From positions 1-24,800 of IMG/VR virus record IMGVR_UViG_3300008120_001620: DNA of 24,800 nucleotides. One strand, given 5' to 3'. The position numbers and the translations under genes are program-made. Each line of letters starts with the position of its first letter. Positions within the stretch are counted from its first letter, which is position 1. This document shows, piece by piece, positions 1 to 6,452 of the stretch. The notes below the pieces were generated by a model. It searched no databases, had not been told where the DNA came from, and was given only the letters and a program-made list of their open reading frames with translations. The stretch comes from a virus.

Positions 1-19
1 AGAAGCTAAAGGATAAATA

Positions 20-271
20 ATGGAAACTAAATACGAGGCACGACCAGGCACTTTCTCACTGTTCAAGAATCAGGAGAAGAAAACAGATAAGCATCCCGAT
101 TACAAAGGTGACGGTAAAGACTTAGACGGTAACGAAATATGGGTTAGTGCTTGGCTAAAAGATAGTAAAGTCGGTAAGTTTATGAGTTGCTCGTTTAAAT
201 TGAAGGACGAGAAGCCTAAAGCAAAGCCTGAAAAGTTTTATGATGACGATTTATCTGACGCACCATTTTAA
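20..271 (+). CDS. DUF736-like small protein with acidic C-terminal tail
   Basis: An 83-residue protein read from ATG, with an AAAGGA ribosome binding site about 7 bases upstream. The core has the pattern KKTDKHPDYKGDG, then a Trp-containing strand (EIWVSAWLKDSKVGKFMS) and a final strand. This resembles the small beta-rich DUF736-type proteins of phages and mobile elements (seen in sequence, family assignment from memory). The last nine residues, DDDLSDAPF, are acidic and end in a Pro-Phe, like the tips of single-stranded DNA binding proteins that recruit replication partners. A DNA-replication accessory role is therefore possible but is inference only. It is the first of four plus-strand genes, opposite to the late genes, which fits an early or middle gene. 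Confidence 0.75.
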   Translation: METKYEARPGTFSLFKNQEKKTDKHPDYKGDGKDLDGNEIWVSAWLKDSKVGKFMSCSFKLKDEKPKAKPEKFYDDDLSDAPF

Positions 272-308
272 TGTTTAGTCCAGCTAGAGGTGACTTATAA
301 CGCTAGCA

Positions 309-359
309 GCAGGGGCTACTCGTCTCCTTCGGAACACTCTCGGTAGTGACCCTGCACCA
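309..359 (+). other. Candidate structured RNA element with tRNA-like end
   Basis: The gap between the first two genes can fold on the plus strand. GCAGGG (309-314) pairs with CCCTGC (350-355), CTAC (316-319) pairs with GTAG (343-346), and an inner small hairpin TCC-TTC-GGA (325-333) can extend by two more pairs. The outer stem is followed directly by ACCA (356-359), which looks like a tRNA acceptor end. The element is only 51 nt and has no recognisable D or T arm, so it is not a normal tRNA. There is no U-run after it, so it is not a classical terminator. It ends a few bases before the ribosome binding site of the next gene, so an effect on translation or mRNA processing is possible. The function is unknown. 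Confidence 0.35.
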
Positions 360-373
360 ACAAAAGGAAAACA

Positions 374-565
374 ATGAAACTGTTAGATTATTTACAAAAG
401 ACTTATGACGTTAAGAATGATCGTCAACTTGCAATTAAACTAGGATTTAGCACACCTACGTTATCTAAGATTCGTACAGGAAAGTATCCAGTTAGCGCAG
501 ATATGATTATCGCTATACACGAGACGTTTGGAATGACAATTAAGGATATAAAGAAATTACTATGA
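374..565 (+). CDS. Small helix-turn-helix DNA-binding protein
   Basis: A 63-residue protein from ATG with an AAAGGA site 5-6 bases upstream. Residues 16-45 form a Cro/CI (XRE)-type helix-turn-helix: NDRQLAIKLGFS is the first helix and turn, and TPTLSKIRTGKYP looks like the recognition helix and its exit. Almost the whole protein is this domain, so it probably acts as a small phage regulator such as a Cro-like repressor. Its stop overlaps the next start (ATGA at 562-565), so the two are translationally coupled. It follows the folded RNA segment. Its operator cannot be identified from this window, because no matching inverted repeat stands out nearby. Confidence 0.8.
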   Translation: MKLLDYLQKTYDVKNDRQLAIKLGFSTPTLSKIRTGKYPVSADMIIAIHETFGMTIKDIKKLL

Positions 566-765
566 GAATTCTATTTCTACTAGGAGTTAGCCTAATGTTG
601 CTAGGTATTACATTAGCTATACAGGACAAGCTAGAGCGTGAGTACGAACGTGGCTATCAAGACGCTATACGCTCGTTAAGTACAAGACAAGTTGATAACC
701 TATGTATTAAATGGTGGTTTCAGTCTGATCTGGAAGCAGCTAGAAAGAGGGCTTGTGGAAAATGA
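562..765 (+). CDS. Small membrane-anchored protein, function unknown
   Basis: A 67-residue protein whose ATG overlaps the stop of the helix-turn-helix gene. Residues 1-19 are one hydrophobic segment (RILFLLGVSLMLLGITLAI) preceded by a single Arg, so the protein is probably an inner-membrane signal anchor with its remainder in the periplasm. The rest is charged and helical (KLEREYERGYQDAIRSL) and includes two Cys residues. I do not recognise a family. Its place among early plus-strand genes argues against a lysis role and for host takeover or superinfection exclusion, but that is inference. Its stop overlaps the next start as ATGA. Confidence 0.6.
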   Translation: MRILFLLGVSLMLLGITLAIQDKLEREYERGYQDAIRSLSTRQVDNLCIKWWFQSDLEAARKRACGK

Positions 766-944
766 CTTGGGTTAAATCTTACTGTGGTGGCAAACCTAAC
801 TATACAATTGGAGGAGACATGGAAACTATTGAAGAAGCGTATAAGAAAAAACGTGAAGAAGTTAAGGACTTAAACGAGATTATCTACCATCTACGTATGG
901 AGATTAAACGCCTACAAGAGATAATCACAGAGTCTAAACACTAA
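762..944 (+). CDS. Small coiled-coil protein, function unknown
   Basis: A 60-residue protein if read from the ATG at 762, which overlaps the preceding stop (ATGA) and has AAAGAGGG about 10 bases upstream. An internal ATG at 819 also has a strong GGAGG just upstream, though only about 4 bases away. It would give a 41-residue form starting METIEEAYKKK, and both could be used. From residue 20 on the sequence is a heptad-like charged helix (EEAYKKKREEVKDLNEIIYHL), typical of a short coiled coil. No family is recognised. Its last 11 bases overlap, tail to tail, the end of the minus-strand phosphoesterase gene, marking the convergence of the early and late blocks. Confidence 0.6.
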   Translation: MTWVKSYCGGKPNYTIGGDMETIEEAYKKKREEVKDLNEIIYHLRMEIKRLQEIITESKH

Positions 945-1896
945 TCACTTGACCTCTAAAGTAAACAAGACCAGCTTCCTCATCAATAACTTCGCAGAGT
1001 TCTGGAGGCATTAATTTGCCTTTGTAATAAGTAAGGATTGCGAATCCTGAACGATGGTTGCGAGTCCCATCTTCTGTATATAAAAACTGTTGCCCCCATA
1101 CATTAGCTAACGAGCCGCAATCGATCCCGTATCTCGTGCCTGTCAGGTCTGTCCAGGGGGTAATTTTGAGACTATGAAGATGCCCATTACAGGTTGAGAC
1201 CCCTGACTTTAAGGTTGCGTTATATGCTGCGTGAATTCCGTTGTAGTTTCGATGCTTGATTTGAGTGTTATTGTTGACCATAATTGACGTTGAGAATTTC
1301 CAACGTGGGAAATGATCTTGTAAATTAAATCCCATCACGTCCTTGTAAGTATCACCAACTTGATTAGAAATTCTAGCTGAGAATCTTATATCGTGATTTC
1401 CCCACGTCCATAGCAGTTTCGCGTTACCAGCTACCGCTTCAATCTCTGCTAGTCTATCCTGACAGGCATCAAGCTCTTGCTTTACATTAGGACGAACCTC
1501 GTAGCCATTAGACGGGTGTCTGCTGATACTAGCACCGTCAAAGACATCACCAGCCATAATCACAATATTAGGTTTTAGGGTATCAACTACATGGACAAAT
1601 GCTCTGTGAGCTGTAGCTATATCGTCAGGCCAGTAATGACAGTCGCTACCAACAATAATGCAGCCATCAGGCATATCAACTAAAGTTCTAACACCGTTTG
1701 ATGGTAGCGTTATTTTAAAATCTGGACTGCGTTTATCGGTAGCTTTTAATATTACTCCAAGCCTATTTTCTATACTTCTTCTTCTTAAATTAACTGATCT
1801 TATGTGGCAACCTAAAATCTTTGCCACTTCTGCTACTGATGGATTTTGGTTCCATATCGATATAAACTCGTCATCACTACATAATTTAGCTGGCAT
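934..1896 (-). CDS. Calcineurin-like metallophosphoesterase with N-terminal helix-turn-helix
   Basis: A 320-residue protein starting at the ATG at 1896, which overlaps the preceding stop as TAATG and has GGAGAG 9 bases upstream. The frame is open further to a GTG at 1929, but that lies inside the upstream gene and lacks support. All metallophosphoesterase motifs are visible: D85-x-H87 (SDCHYW), GDVFD with D117, GNHD with N167/H168, H221, and GHLH with H238/H240. These ligands bind two metal ions, so it should be an active phosphodiesterase or nuclease. Residues 8-47 look like a helix-turn-helix (SVAEVAKILGCHIRSVNLRR), which suggests DNA binding. It is the last gene of the late block. Its role in infection is unknown; DNA processing or nucleotide signal degradation are candidates. 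Confidence 0.85.
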   Translation of the reverse strand: MPAKLCSDDEFISIWNQNPSVAEVAKILGCHIRSVNLRRRSIENRLGVILKATDKRSPDFKITLPSNGVRTLVDMPDGCIIVGSDCHYWPDDIATAHRAFVHVVDTLKPNIVIMAGDVFDGASISRHPSNGYEVRPNVKQELDACQDRLAEIEAVAGNAKLLWTWGNHDIRFSARISNQVGDTYKDVMGFNLQDHFPRWKFSTSIMVNNNTQIKHRNYNGIHAAYNATLKSGVSTCNGHLHSLKITPWTDLTGTRYGIDCGSLANVWGQQFLYTEDGTRNHRSGFAILTYYKGKLMPPELCEVIDEEAGLVYFRGQVISV

Positions 1897-2111
1897 TAGT
1901 TTACTCTCCGTATATATTCTCCGCACCACTCATCAGAAGCGGTTAGTGCAAAGGAAAAGGAAACGCCACCATTATCTTCAGGTAGCACAGTAGGAGGGAA
2001 TCGGTGACATTCGCCTAAACTTGCTTCTTTATCTGGCTTAAAGAAGGCACAAGTTCGGCACATCGGCATACAATCAGCAGGAATATTAGAGGCACTTCCT
2101 TTTTTCGACAT
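1896..2111 (-). CDS. Cys-rich small protein, probable zinc binder
   Basis: A 71-residue protein from ATG with AAAAGG about 10 bases upstream. It shows CMPMCRTCAFF near residues 14-24, GECHRFPP near 32-39 and a late WCGEY at 62-66. This spacing (two to three Cys, then Cys-His-x-x-Pro-Pro, then Trp-Cys-Gly-Glu) recurs in small hypothetical proteins of phages and proteobacteria and probably makes a metal-binding knuckle (family pattern from memory; metal binding inferred). Its start lies inside the end of the preceding spanin-like gene (26-base overlap) and its stop overlaps the phosphoesterase start, so all three should be translated from one message. Function unknown. Confidence 0.75.
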   Translation of the reverse strand: MSKKGSASNIPADCMPMCRTCAFFKPDKEASLGECHRFPPTVLPEDNGGVSFSFALTASDEWCGEYIRRVN

Positions 2112-2292
2112 CTTGTAAAGCCTTTTCTAGTTCTTCAATACGATATTGCTGGTACTGAATTACTCTGTTTAGTTCGTTATAAAGCGCACGAGTATTATTT
2201 ACTTCTTCTCTTGATAACAACAGATTGCCATTATCATCTAAAGTTGCTGCGGTTGCAACACTAGCAAGTAATAAAATAGCAATCCATCGCAT
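2086..2292 (-). CDS. Secreted coiled-coil protein, candidate spanin-like
   Basis: A 68-residue protein from ATG with AGGAG 7 bases upstream. Residues 1-16 look like a signal peptide or signal anchor (MRWIAILLLASVATAA), with a possible cleavage after Ala. Residues 28-64 form a charged heptad helix (YNELNRVIQYQQYRIEELE). It lies directly after the endolysin gene, where the Rz-type inner-membrane spanin with a periplasmic coiled coil is normally found. It is short for an inner-membrane spanin and no partner outer-membrane lipoprotein with a lipobox is visible, so the spanin role is an inference from position and shape. Confidence 0.6.
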   Translation of the reverse strand: MRWIAILLLASVATAATLDDNGNLLLSREEVNNTRALYNELNRVIQYQQYRIEELEKALQDVEKRKCL

Positions 2293-2301
2293 AATAAACT
2301 C

Positions 2302-2766
2302 CTAAGCTATCAATCCATTGGAATAAACAGTCTTACCGTTTTTAGATGTTGCAGTTAAATTTTGCTTCTTTAGATTATTAGCATCGTAAGATACGTGAAC
2401 CCAGCCAGAATCAGGAACGCCAGGCGTATAGAACTCTAAGATTAGCTGCGTGTAAGTTAAGTTATCCGAAATCCACTGCGCTAGATCAGCGTTAGCAATA
2501 GCAGGTATCTCTATATCGGCAGCCTGACCTTTGCAATGATCAGAGGACTTCGATCCACCAACCTTAGCGTTAACCTCTGGATGACGATAGCCAGAATTAA
2601 CCTTAACGCCAGTTTTAAAGTTATCACGAATAGGCTGTAGCACCTTCTCGCATAACGTCTTTAGATTCTGTATATCTGCCTCAGTAGGATCATTCTTCAT
2701 ACCAAACCGTAAAGCAGTCTCGCTCTTGGTTAATTCCTGTAGGCTAAAGTTTTCTGATAGCTTCAT
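2302..2766 (-). CDS. Peptidase M15 family endolysin (D-Ala-D-Ala carboxypeptidase type)
   Basis: A 154-residue protein starting at an ATG that overlaps the stop of the holin-like gene (ATGA). The M15A zinc peptidase core is clear: NSGYRHPEVN at 57-66, SDHCKGQAADIE with H77 and D84 as zinc ligands, and WVHVSY with H124 as the third ligand. This family cuts peptide crosslinks of peptidoglycan, and in phages it serves as endolysin. There is no signal peptide, so release should depend on the holin encoded just before it. The length is normal for single-domain M15 endolysins, with no separate cell-wall binding domain. Confidence 0.92.
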   Translation of the reverse strand: MKLSENFSLQELTKSETALRFGMKNDPTEADIQNLKTLCEKVLQPIRDNFKTGVKVNSGYRHPEVNAKVGGSKSSDHCKGQAADIEIPAIANADLAQWISDNLTYTQLILEFYTPGVPDSGWVHVSYDANNLKKQNLTATSKNGKTVYSNGLIA

Positions 2767-3167
2767 TTCTTCATATCCATGATTTTCTCAAGTGTGCGAC
2801 CACCGAAATAGAACGACATCACGAGCATTCCCCATTGACCTAGTAGCTCAACAAATGAGTCAGCTATATCAACTAAAGCAGCATCAAGGATAGCTAGTAT
2901 CAAATAAGCAACAAGAATGTAGATTAGCGTTAATGGACGAATATTCTTAGACAACCAAGAGTCACTAGCCATGTCAGCCTGCATACGCTCTGTCAGATTA
3001 GTCTGCTCAACCTCGTACATCTTGGAGTCATTAGCCATCTTAGCTAACTCACCGTCTTGAGCTAATTTCGTTAGTTCTAACTGTGCCTTAGCTTTAGCTT
3101 CAGGATCAGGAATTAACTTATCAATTAACTTTCCACCAATGTTTAGAATTGCGTCTAGTCCAATCAT
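2763..3167 (-). CDS. Holin-like membrane protein (GTA 3TM holin family type)
   Basis: A 134-residue protein when started at the ATG at 3167, which overlaps the upstream stop (TGATG) with GGAGG 5 bases ahead. The frame extends to an ATG at 3221, but those residues lie inside the upstream gene. The order is an N-terminal segment (MIGLDAILNIGGKLIDKLIPD), a charged helix rich in Lys/Ala/Glu, then SWLSKNIRPLTL, followed by hydrophobic segments near residues 77-98 and 107-120. PDPEAKAKAQLEL followed by a W..K..RP motif is typical of the 'holin of 3TMs' family first described in gene transfer agents (family from memory). Translational coupling to the endolysin supports a lysis role. Confidence 0.82.
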   Translation of the reverse strand: MIGLDAILNIGGKLIDKLIPDPEAKAKAQLELTKLAQDGELAKMANDSKMYEVEQTNLTERMQADMASDSWLSKNIRPLTLIYILVAYLILAILDAALVDIADSFVELLGQWGMLVMSFYFGGRTLEKIMDMKK

Positions 3168-3688
3168 CATTCCCTCCAGTGAAACATACTCCAAATAAAA
3201 TACAAGATAGCCGTAGCGCAAGCAGTACCAACGATAGCAGCAATAATGTTCTGAATTAACTGCATCCTCTCTGCTCGCCTTCTAGCTATCTCTCTGAGCC
3301 TCATACGCTCTAATCTAGCTTCTTCTTCAGCTTGTTCTTTAGCAGCAGCTACGATAGCGTCCCTACGAGCGCACATCTCCTCGTAAAGTCCTGTCTCACC
3401 TGAGTTATTGTAGATAAGCATTTCACGTAATTCGACCTCTAGTCGATATAGCTTACGTGATGCAAAGGTAGCGTCTAGTGCTTGTTTAGTTGCTTGCGAT
3501 AACGAAATATTAGGATTCTTCTTGGCTACCGTATCAACAACTGCAACAGACTTAATTTCGGCTTGCTTTTCAAAGAACGTAGAGATGTCGTGATAACACT
3601 CTTGTATATCTTTCCCTAATGCGATGGCTCTCTTGACTCCAGCAACAGCAGCCTCCGCAGCAGCAAAGGCTACCGCTACTTCGATCAT
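3167..3688 (-). CDS. Coiled-coil protein with C-terminal membrane segment
   Basis: A 173-residue protein whose ATG overlaps the preceding stop (ATGA). The N-terminus (residues 1-25) is Ala/Val-rich and amphipathic or weakly hydrophobic. Residues 110-140 are a strongly charged helix (EQAEEEARLERMRLREIARR), and residues 146-166 form a hydrophobic segment (IIAAIVGTACATAILYFIW) close to the C-terminus. This predicts a tail-anchored membrane protein with a cytoplasmic coiled coil. It lies between another one-span protein and the holin-like gene, so it probably belongs to the lysis cassette. I do not recognise the family and assign no activity. Confidence 0.7.
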   Translation of the reverse strand: MIEVAVAFAAAEAAVAGVKRAIALGKDIQECYHDISTFFEKQAEIKSVAVVDTVAKKNPNISLSQATKQALDATFASRKLYRLEVELREMLIYNNSGETGLYEEMCARRDAIVAAAKEQAEEEARLERMRLREIARRRAERMQLIQNIIAAIVGTACATAILYFIWSMFHWRE

Positions 3689-3870
3689 TTTGGTAATTGT
3701 CCGTTAGAGCCTAACCACATTAATAAGAATAAAGCACCTGCACCAACTATCCAGAATATCTTCTTAACGACAGACTTACCAACTTCCTCGTAAATCTTCT
3801 TAAATGCTACCTCAGCAGCACGTTCAGCTATCTTTTCTATTTGAGCGTCAGATAAGTTGATGTCAGACAT
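3685..3870 (-). CDS. Small one-span membrane protein, lysis-cassette neighbour
   Basis: A 61-residue protein from ATG. It overlaps the end of the preceding gene by 8 bases and its own stop overlaps the next start (ATGA). Residues 1-35 are a charged amphipathic helix (SDAQIEKIAERAAEVAFKK), and residues 38-54 are one membrane span (IFWIVGAGALFLLMWLG). Small proteins of this shape are common near holins in phages and could act as holin, antiholin or pinholin. Nothing in the sequence decides between these roles. Confidence 0.7.
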   Translation of the reverse strand: MSDINLSDAQIEKIAERAAEVAFKKIYEEVGKSVVKKIFWIVGAGALFLLMWLGSNGQLPK

Positions 3871-4144
3871 TATTCTCTACCCATAAACAAGTTTCTTCAT
3901 CTAACGCATAATCTCCTTCTGGCTTAGGAGGAATAAAAGCGTCTCGTTCTCTATCGTAAGTGTAACCAATACCTGCATAATTCTTACGTAATGGTCTGCC
4001 TTCTGGATGCTGACCACCACGAGTATTGTAGCTTGTCTGAATCCACTCACCAGGAGATGAATCTACAAACGTGTCAAAAAACTCTGGTTCAGCAATAATA
4101 ACCTGAGTAACAATTCCGTTAGTAACTTTAGCAAAGTGTCCCAT
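3863..4144 (-). CDS. Conserved aquatic-phage protein near tail fibres, function unknown
   Basis: A 93-residue protein from ATG, two bases after the stop of the glycine-rich fibre gene. It begins MGHFAKVTNGIVTQVIIAE and carries the blocks GEWIQTSYNTRGGQHPEG, LRKNYAGIGYTYDRERDAF and IPPKP. I recognise this pattern from small conserved proteins of cyanophages and other aquatic phages (from memory). Their exact function is not established to my knowledge; a structural or fibre-associated role is usual. Its position between the adhesin gene and the lysis cassette fits that. Confidence 0.75.
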   Translation of the reverse strand: MGHFAKVTNGIVTQVIIAEPEFFDTFVDSSPGEWIQTSYNTRGGQHPEGRPLRKNYAGIGYTYDRERDAFIPPKPEGDYALDEETCLWVENNV

Positions 4145-4146
4145 AG

Positions 4147-5112
4147 TTAAGCCGTATATGATCCAGATTGAGTAAATGTAATAATTGTATTTGCACCAGA
4201 TGTGGTTACAGTTGGACTACCTGTTACAGTTGTACTATAACTAGCTGTAGGAACTGAAAGTATTACCACGCCAGAGCCACCGTTGCCACCATTAAGGGTA
4301 TATCCACCACCACCACCACCACCTGTGTTCGCTGTTCCGTTAGCACCATTACCAGTTCCAGCTACTCCATTCCCGCCACCACCTGAACCAGCAGTACCGC
4401 CAGTACCGCCAGTATTTCGGCAGCTACCTCCACCCCCACCCGCATAAAAAACAGCACTACCTGTAATGCTAGATGATATTCCAACTCCACCGTTGCCACC
4501 GTTATTCGTAGCAGCAGCACCAACTGCACCACCGCCACCGCCACCGCCTCCGGCTCCAGTGGATGAGCTTGATGTCGATGTGCTAACACCACCAGCGAAT
4601 CCTTGTCCTGATGTGCCTGAGCCTCCTGCTTGGCTAGTTCCACCACCGCCACCGCCTGACCCACCATTCGCACCAACATATCTACCAGCTACGTTTGTGC
4701 CGCCATAGCCGCCACCTATTGCTGTAAGACCTAATCCAGTTGAGTCAGTACCATTAACAGCTTGCGCTCCAGATGTTTGACCTGCACCGCCACCACCAAC
4801 GACAAAAGAATACGTTGTGCCTACATTTAATGTAGATGTGCCAGTAATGTAGCCTCCGGCTCCCCCTCCCCCTCCGAACGCAGCAGAAGCAGCAGGGCCG
4901 CCTCCTCCACCTCCACCCCCTGCAACAATTAAATAAGTTGCAGCATAGGCTTTAGACTGATTGAATTGATACCAAGCATTACCGTCATACCACTCTGTAT
5001 ATCCAAGAGTAGTGTTATAACCCATCGTGCCAGCAGATATACCAGTAGGTCTGCCCGCAGTAGTCCACGATGAGTTAGTGATTCCTTTTGTACCGTCAAT
5101 AATCGCTGGCAT
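4147..5112 (-). CDS. Glycine-rich tail fibre / adhesin
   Basis: A 321-residue protein whose ATG overlaps the preceding stop (TAATG). Residues 20-50 carry the fibre motif GRPTGxxxGTxGYNT...EWYDGNAWYQF. From about residue 60 to 285 the chain is dominated by runs of Gly (AGGGGGGGG, GGGGGAGGY, GGNGGSG) separated by short Thr/Ser/Val strands, the pattern of polyglycine-sandwich phage adhesins. The C-terminus is a Thr-rich beta region ending FTQSGSYTA. It is probably the distal receptor-binding part of a tail fibre. The Gly-rich DNA (GGN codons) differs in composition from its neighbours and produces long meaningless Pro-rich frames on the other strand. Such genes vary fast between relatives. Confidence 0.83.
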   Translation of the reverse strand: MPAIIDGTKGITNSSWTTAGRPTGISAGTMGYNTTLGYTEWYDGNAWYQFNQSKAYAATYLIVAGGGGGGGGPAASAAFGGGGGAGGYITGTSTLNVGTTYSFVVGGGGAGQTSGAQAVNGTDSTGLGLTAIGGGYGGTNVAGRYVGANGGSGGGGGGTSQAGGSGTSGQGFAGGVSTSTSSSSTGAGGGGGGGGAVGAAATNNGGNGGVGISSSITGSAVFYAGGGGGSCRNTGGTGGTAGSGGGGNGVAGTGNGANGTANTGGGGGGGYTLNGGNGGSGVVILSVPTASYSTTVTGSPTVTTSGANTIITFTQSGSYTA

Positions 5113-5330
5113 TATCCACCTACGCCATCTTTGTAGCCAAATTTATTGAGTAAATCATCTATCCATTCATCTGATACGTAGTCACCACCTTCTTCTGCTG
5201 GTTCTGGTTTTTCTCCAGACCATAACCATCCAGCAAATTCTTGTGCATCTACGTTAAATGGATCAAGAGGAATACAAGCACCATCTTCTAGACGGATAAC
5301 TGAATTTTTATCTGAGCATAATTTGTACAT
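5112..5330 (-). CDS. Small tail fibre-associated protein (assembly chaperone-like)
   Basis: A 72-residue protein from the ATG at 5330, which lies one base after the stop of the large fibre gene and has CGGAG 7 bases upstream. An earlier in-frame start would place a Leu-rich stretch inside the fibre gene and is rejected. The sequence begins MYKLCSDKNSVIRLEDGACI and continues with PLDPFNVDAQEFAGWLWSGE and a Pro-Glu rich segment. The 'IRL.DGA.IP.D..N.D...F..WL..G..PEPA' pattern is that of small tail proteins found beside phage fibres (from memory), often annotated as fibre assembly proteins. Activity is not proven. Confidence 0.7.
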   Translation of the reverse strand: MYKLCSDKNSVIRLEDGACIPLDPFNVDAQEFAGWLWSGEKPEPAEEGGDYVSDEWIDDLLNKFGYKDGVGG

Positions 5331-5331
5331 T

Positions 5332-6450
5332 TTATAACTCCGCAGAAGCGTCAATAAAGTTAGCAGCAGAAGTGCTATCAATAACTAACATTGCTGATTG
5401 TCCAGCAGTACCTGCTGAAGTTGAATTAATGTCAAAAGAAATTATATTTTTATTTGATTGTGTTCCAGCAAATGCAGAAAACTGAAGATTTGTTAGCCCA
5501 GATGTATAAAATTGAATAGTACCGCCAGAACCCATAGTTGGCTGCGATCTAAAATCAACTGGATTTGACCAAGATAATCTTCTTGCTGCAGGAGCAGTAC
5601 CTCCAGTTAAAAGAGCAGTTGCTAAACCAATAAAAGGAGAATTTGCTCCACTCCATTTATTGTAGTAACGTTGACAAAGCGACAATTCTGTAGTGTACGG
5701 TCTGTAATCAAAGCTAGTAGCTGTACTGCCCTTCTCTAGTTGTACGCCAGTAATGTAGAACGTAGCTCCGTTAGTGCCTACTACGTTTGTTGAGCCGGTA
5801 GCAGAATAGTAAGACCCAGATGCCCAAGAGCCAGCAGTACCTAAATAAGTTGCTCCCATCCCCATAGATAGATTAACTGTTATACCTATACCGTTTGTTG
5901 TTAACCAAGTCCCAGAGGTATCGCCAGCAATTATTATACTTTTTTGTTCCCAAGTGTTTGCTGAAGAAATTGTGTAAGTAAATGGATATGATCTAGAACC
6001 GCCACTATTATTTATTGCCCCGCCAAATGTACCAGTAAGACTTGAGCGAACCCAGAATGATAAAGTTACAGGTGCGGCATTAGCAGTACCCCATGCTAAA
6101 TCAGCAATATTTAAGCCTTCAATACTTTGTTGTAATGTAAAAAAATCAGTTGATACAACAGAATAAGCAGAAAGAGAAGTTGCACCTAAATAATTAGTAA
6201 ATCCTACTGGTGGAGTTACTGAGGCAGCATTTCTTTGTATTGAAAATTTACTTGATTGTGCAAATGCTGTAAGCCATCTATCTACAGTATAAGTTGCTCC
6301 AGTTAAAGGAGTAACACTCGCACCAGCATTACGCTGATCTATTTTCATGTCACCATTCAAAATCCTGTTACGGAATACTGAAGAACTAGGAGCAAGTACG
6401 CCACCGCTAGAGTCTGTTATTGAGTCTGTTGCAATCAAGCCGTAGGGCAT
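5332..6450 (-). CDS. Tail fibre protein with jelly-roll-like carbohydrate-binding region
   Basis: A 372-residue protein from ATG. Its ribosome binding site AGGAG (6458-6462) lies within the end of the upstream HNH gene. The N-terminus has the block FRNRILNGDMKIDQRNAGAS followed by YTVDRW near 54-59, a signature of many phage fibres. The middle, about 95-235, is beta-rich (SFWVRSSLTGTFGG, FYITGVQLEKG) as in carbohydrate-binding jelly rolls. FDYRPYTTELSLCQRYYNKW follows near 247-266, and a variable tip closes the protein. It probably binds surface sugars of the host. It lies among the other fibre genes and precedes the small assembly-like protein. Confidence 0.82.
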   Translation of the reverse strand: MPYGLIATDSITDSSGGVLAPSSSVFRNRILNGDMKIDQRNAGASVTPLTGATYTVDRWLTAFAQSSKFSIQRNAASVTPPVGFTNYLGATSLSAYSVVSTDFFTLQQSIEGLNIADLAWGTANAAPVTLSFWVRSSLTGTFGGAINNSGGSRSYPFTYTISSANTWEQKSIIIAGDTSGTWLTTNGIGITVNLSMGMGATYLGTAGSWASGSYYSATGSTNVVGTNGATFYITGVQLEKGSTATSFDYRPYTTELSLCQRYYNKWSGANSPFIGLATALLTGGTAPAARRLSWSNPVDFRSQPTMGSGGTIQFYTSGLTNLQFSAFAGTQSNKNIISFDINSTSAGTAGQSAMLVIDSTSAANFIDASAEL

Positions 6451-6452
6451 GG

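Noticed and set aside
309-359. tRNA gene
   Set aside because: The acceptor-like stem and ACCA end are suggestive, but 51 nt is too short and there are no D or T arm signatures or a clear anticodon loop.
1658-1993. 111-codon plus-strand frame antisense to the phosphoesterase gene
   Set aside because: It runs opposite a well-supported enzyme with all motifs and opposite the Cys-rich gene start, has no ribosome binding site and resembles no family.
4362-4708. Long overlapping frames on both strands, one Pro-rich and one Val/Ala-rich
   Set aside because: They are by-products of the GGN-repeat DNA of the glycine-rich fibre gene, have no start signals and no protein-like composition.
5331-5381. 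N-terminal Leu-rich signal-like extension of the 72-residue protein
   Set aside because: It lies entirely inside the 3' end of the fibre gene. The ATG at 5330 has its own ribosome binding site and begins the conserved part of the protein.
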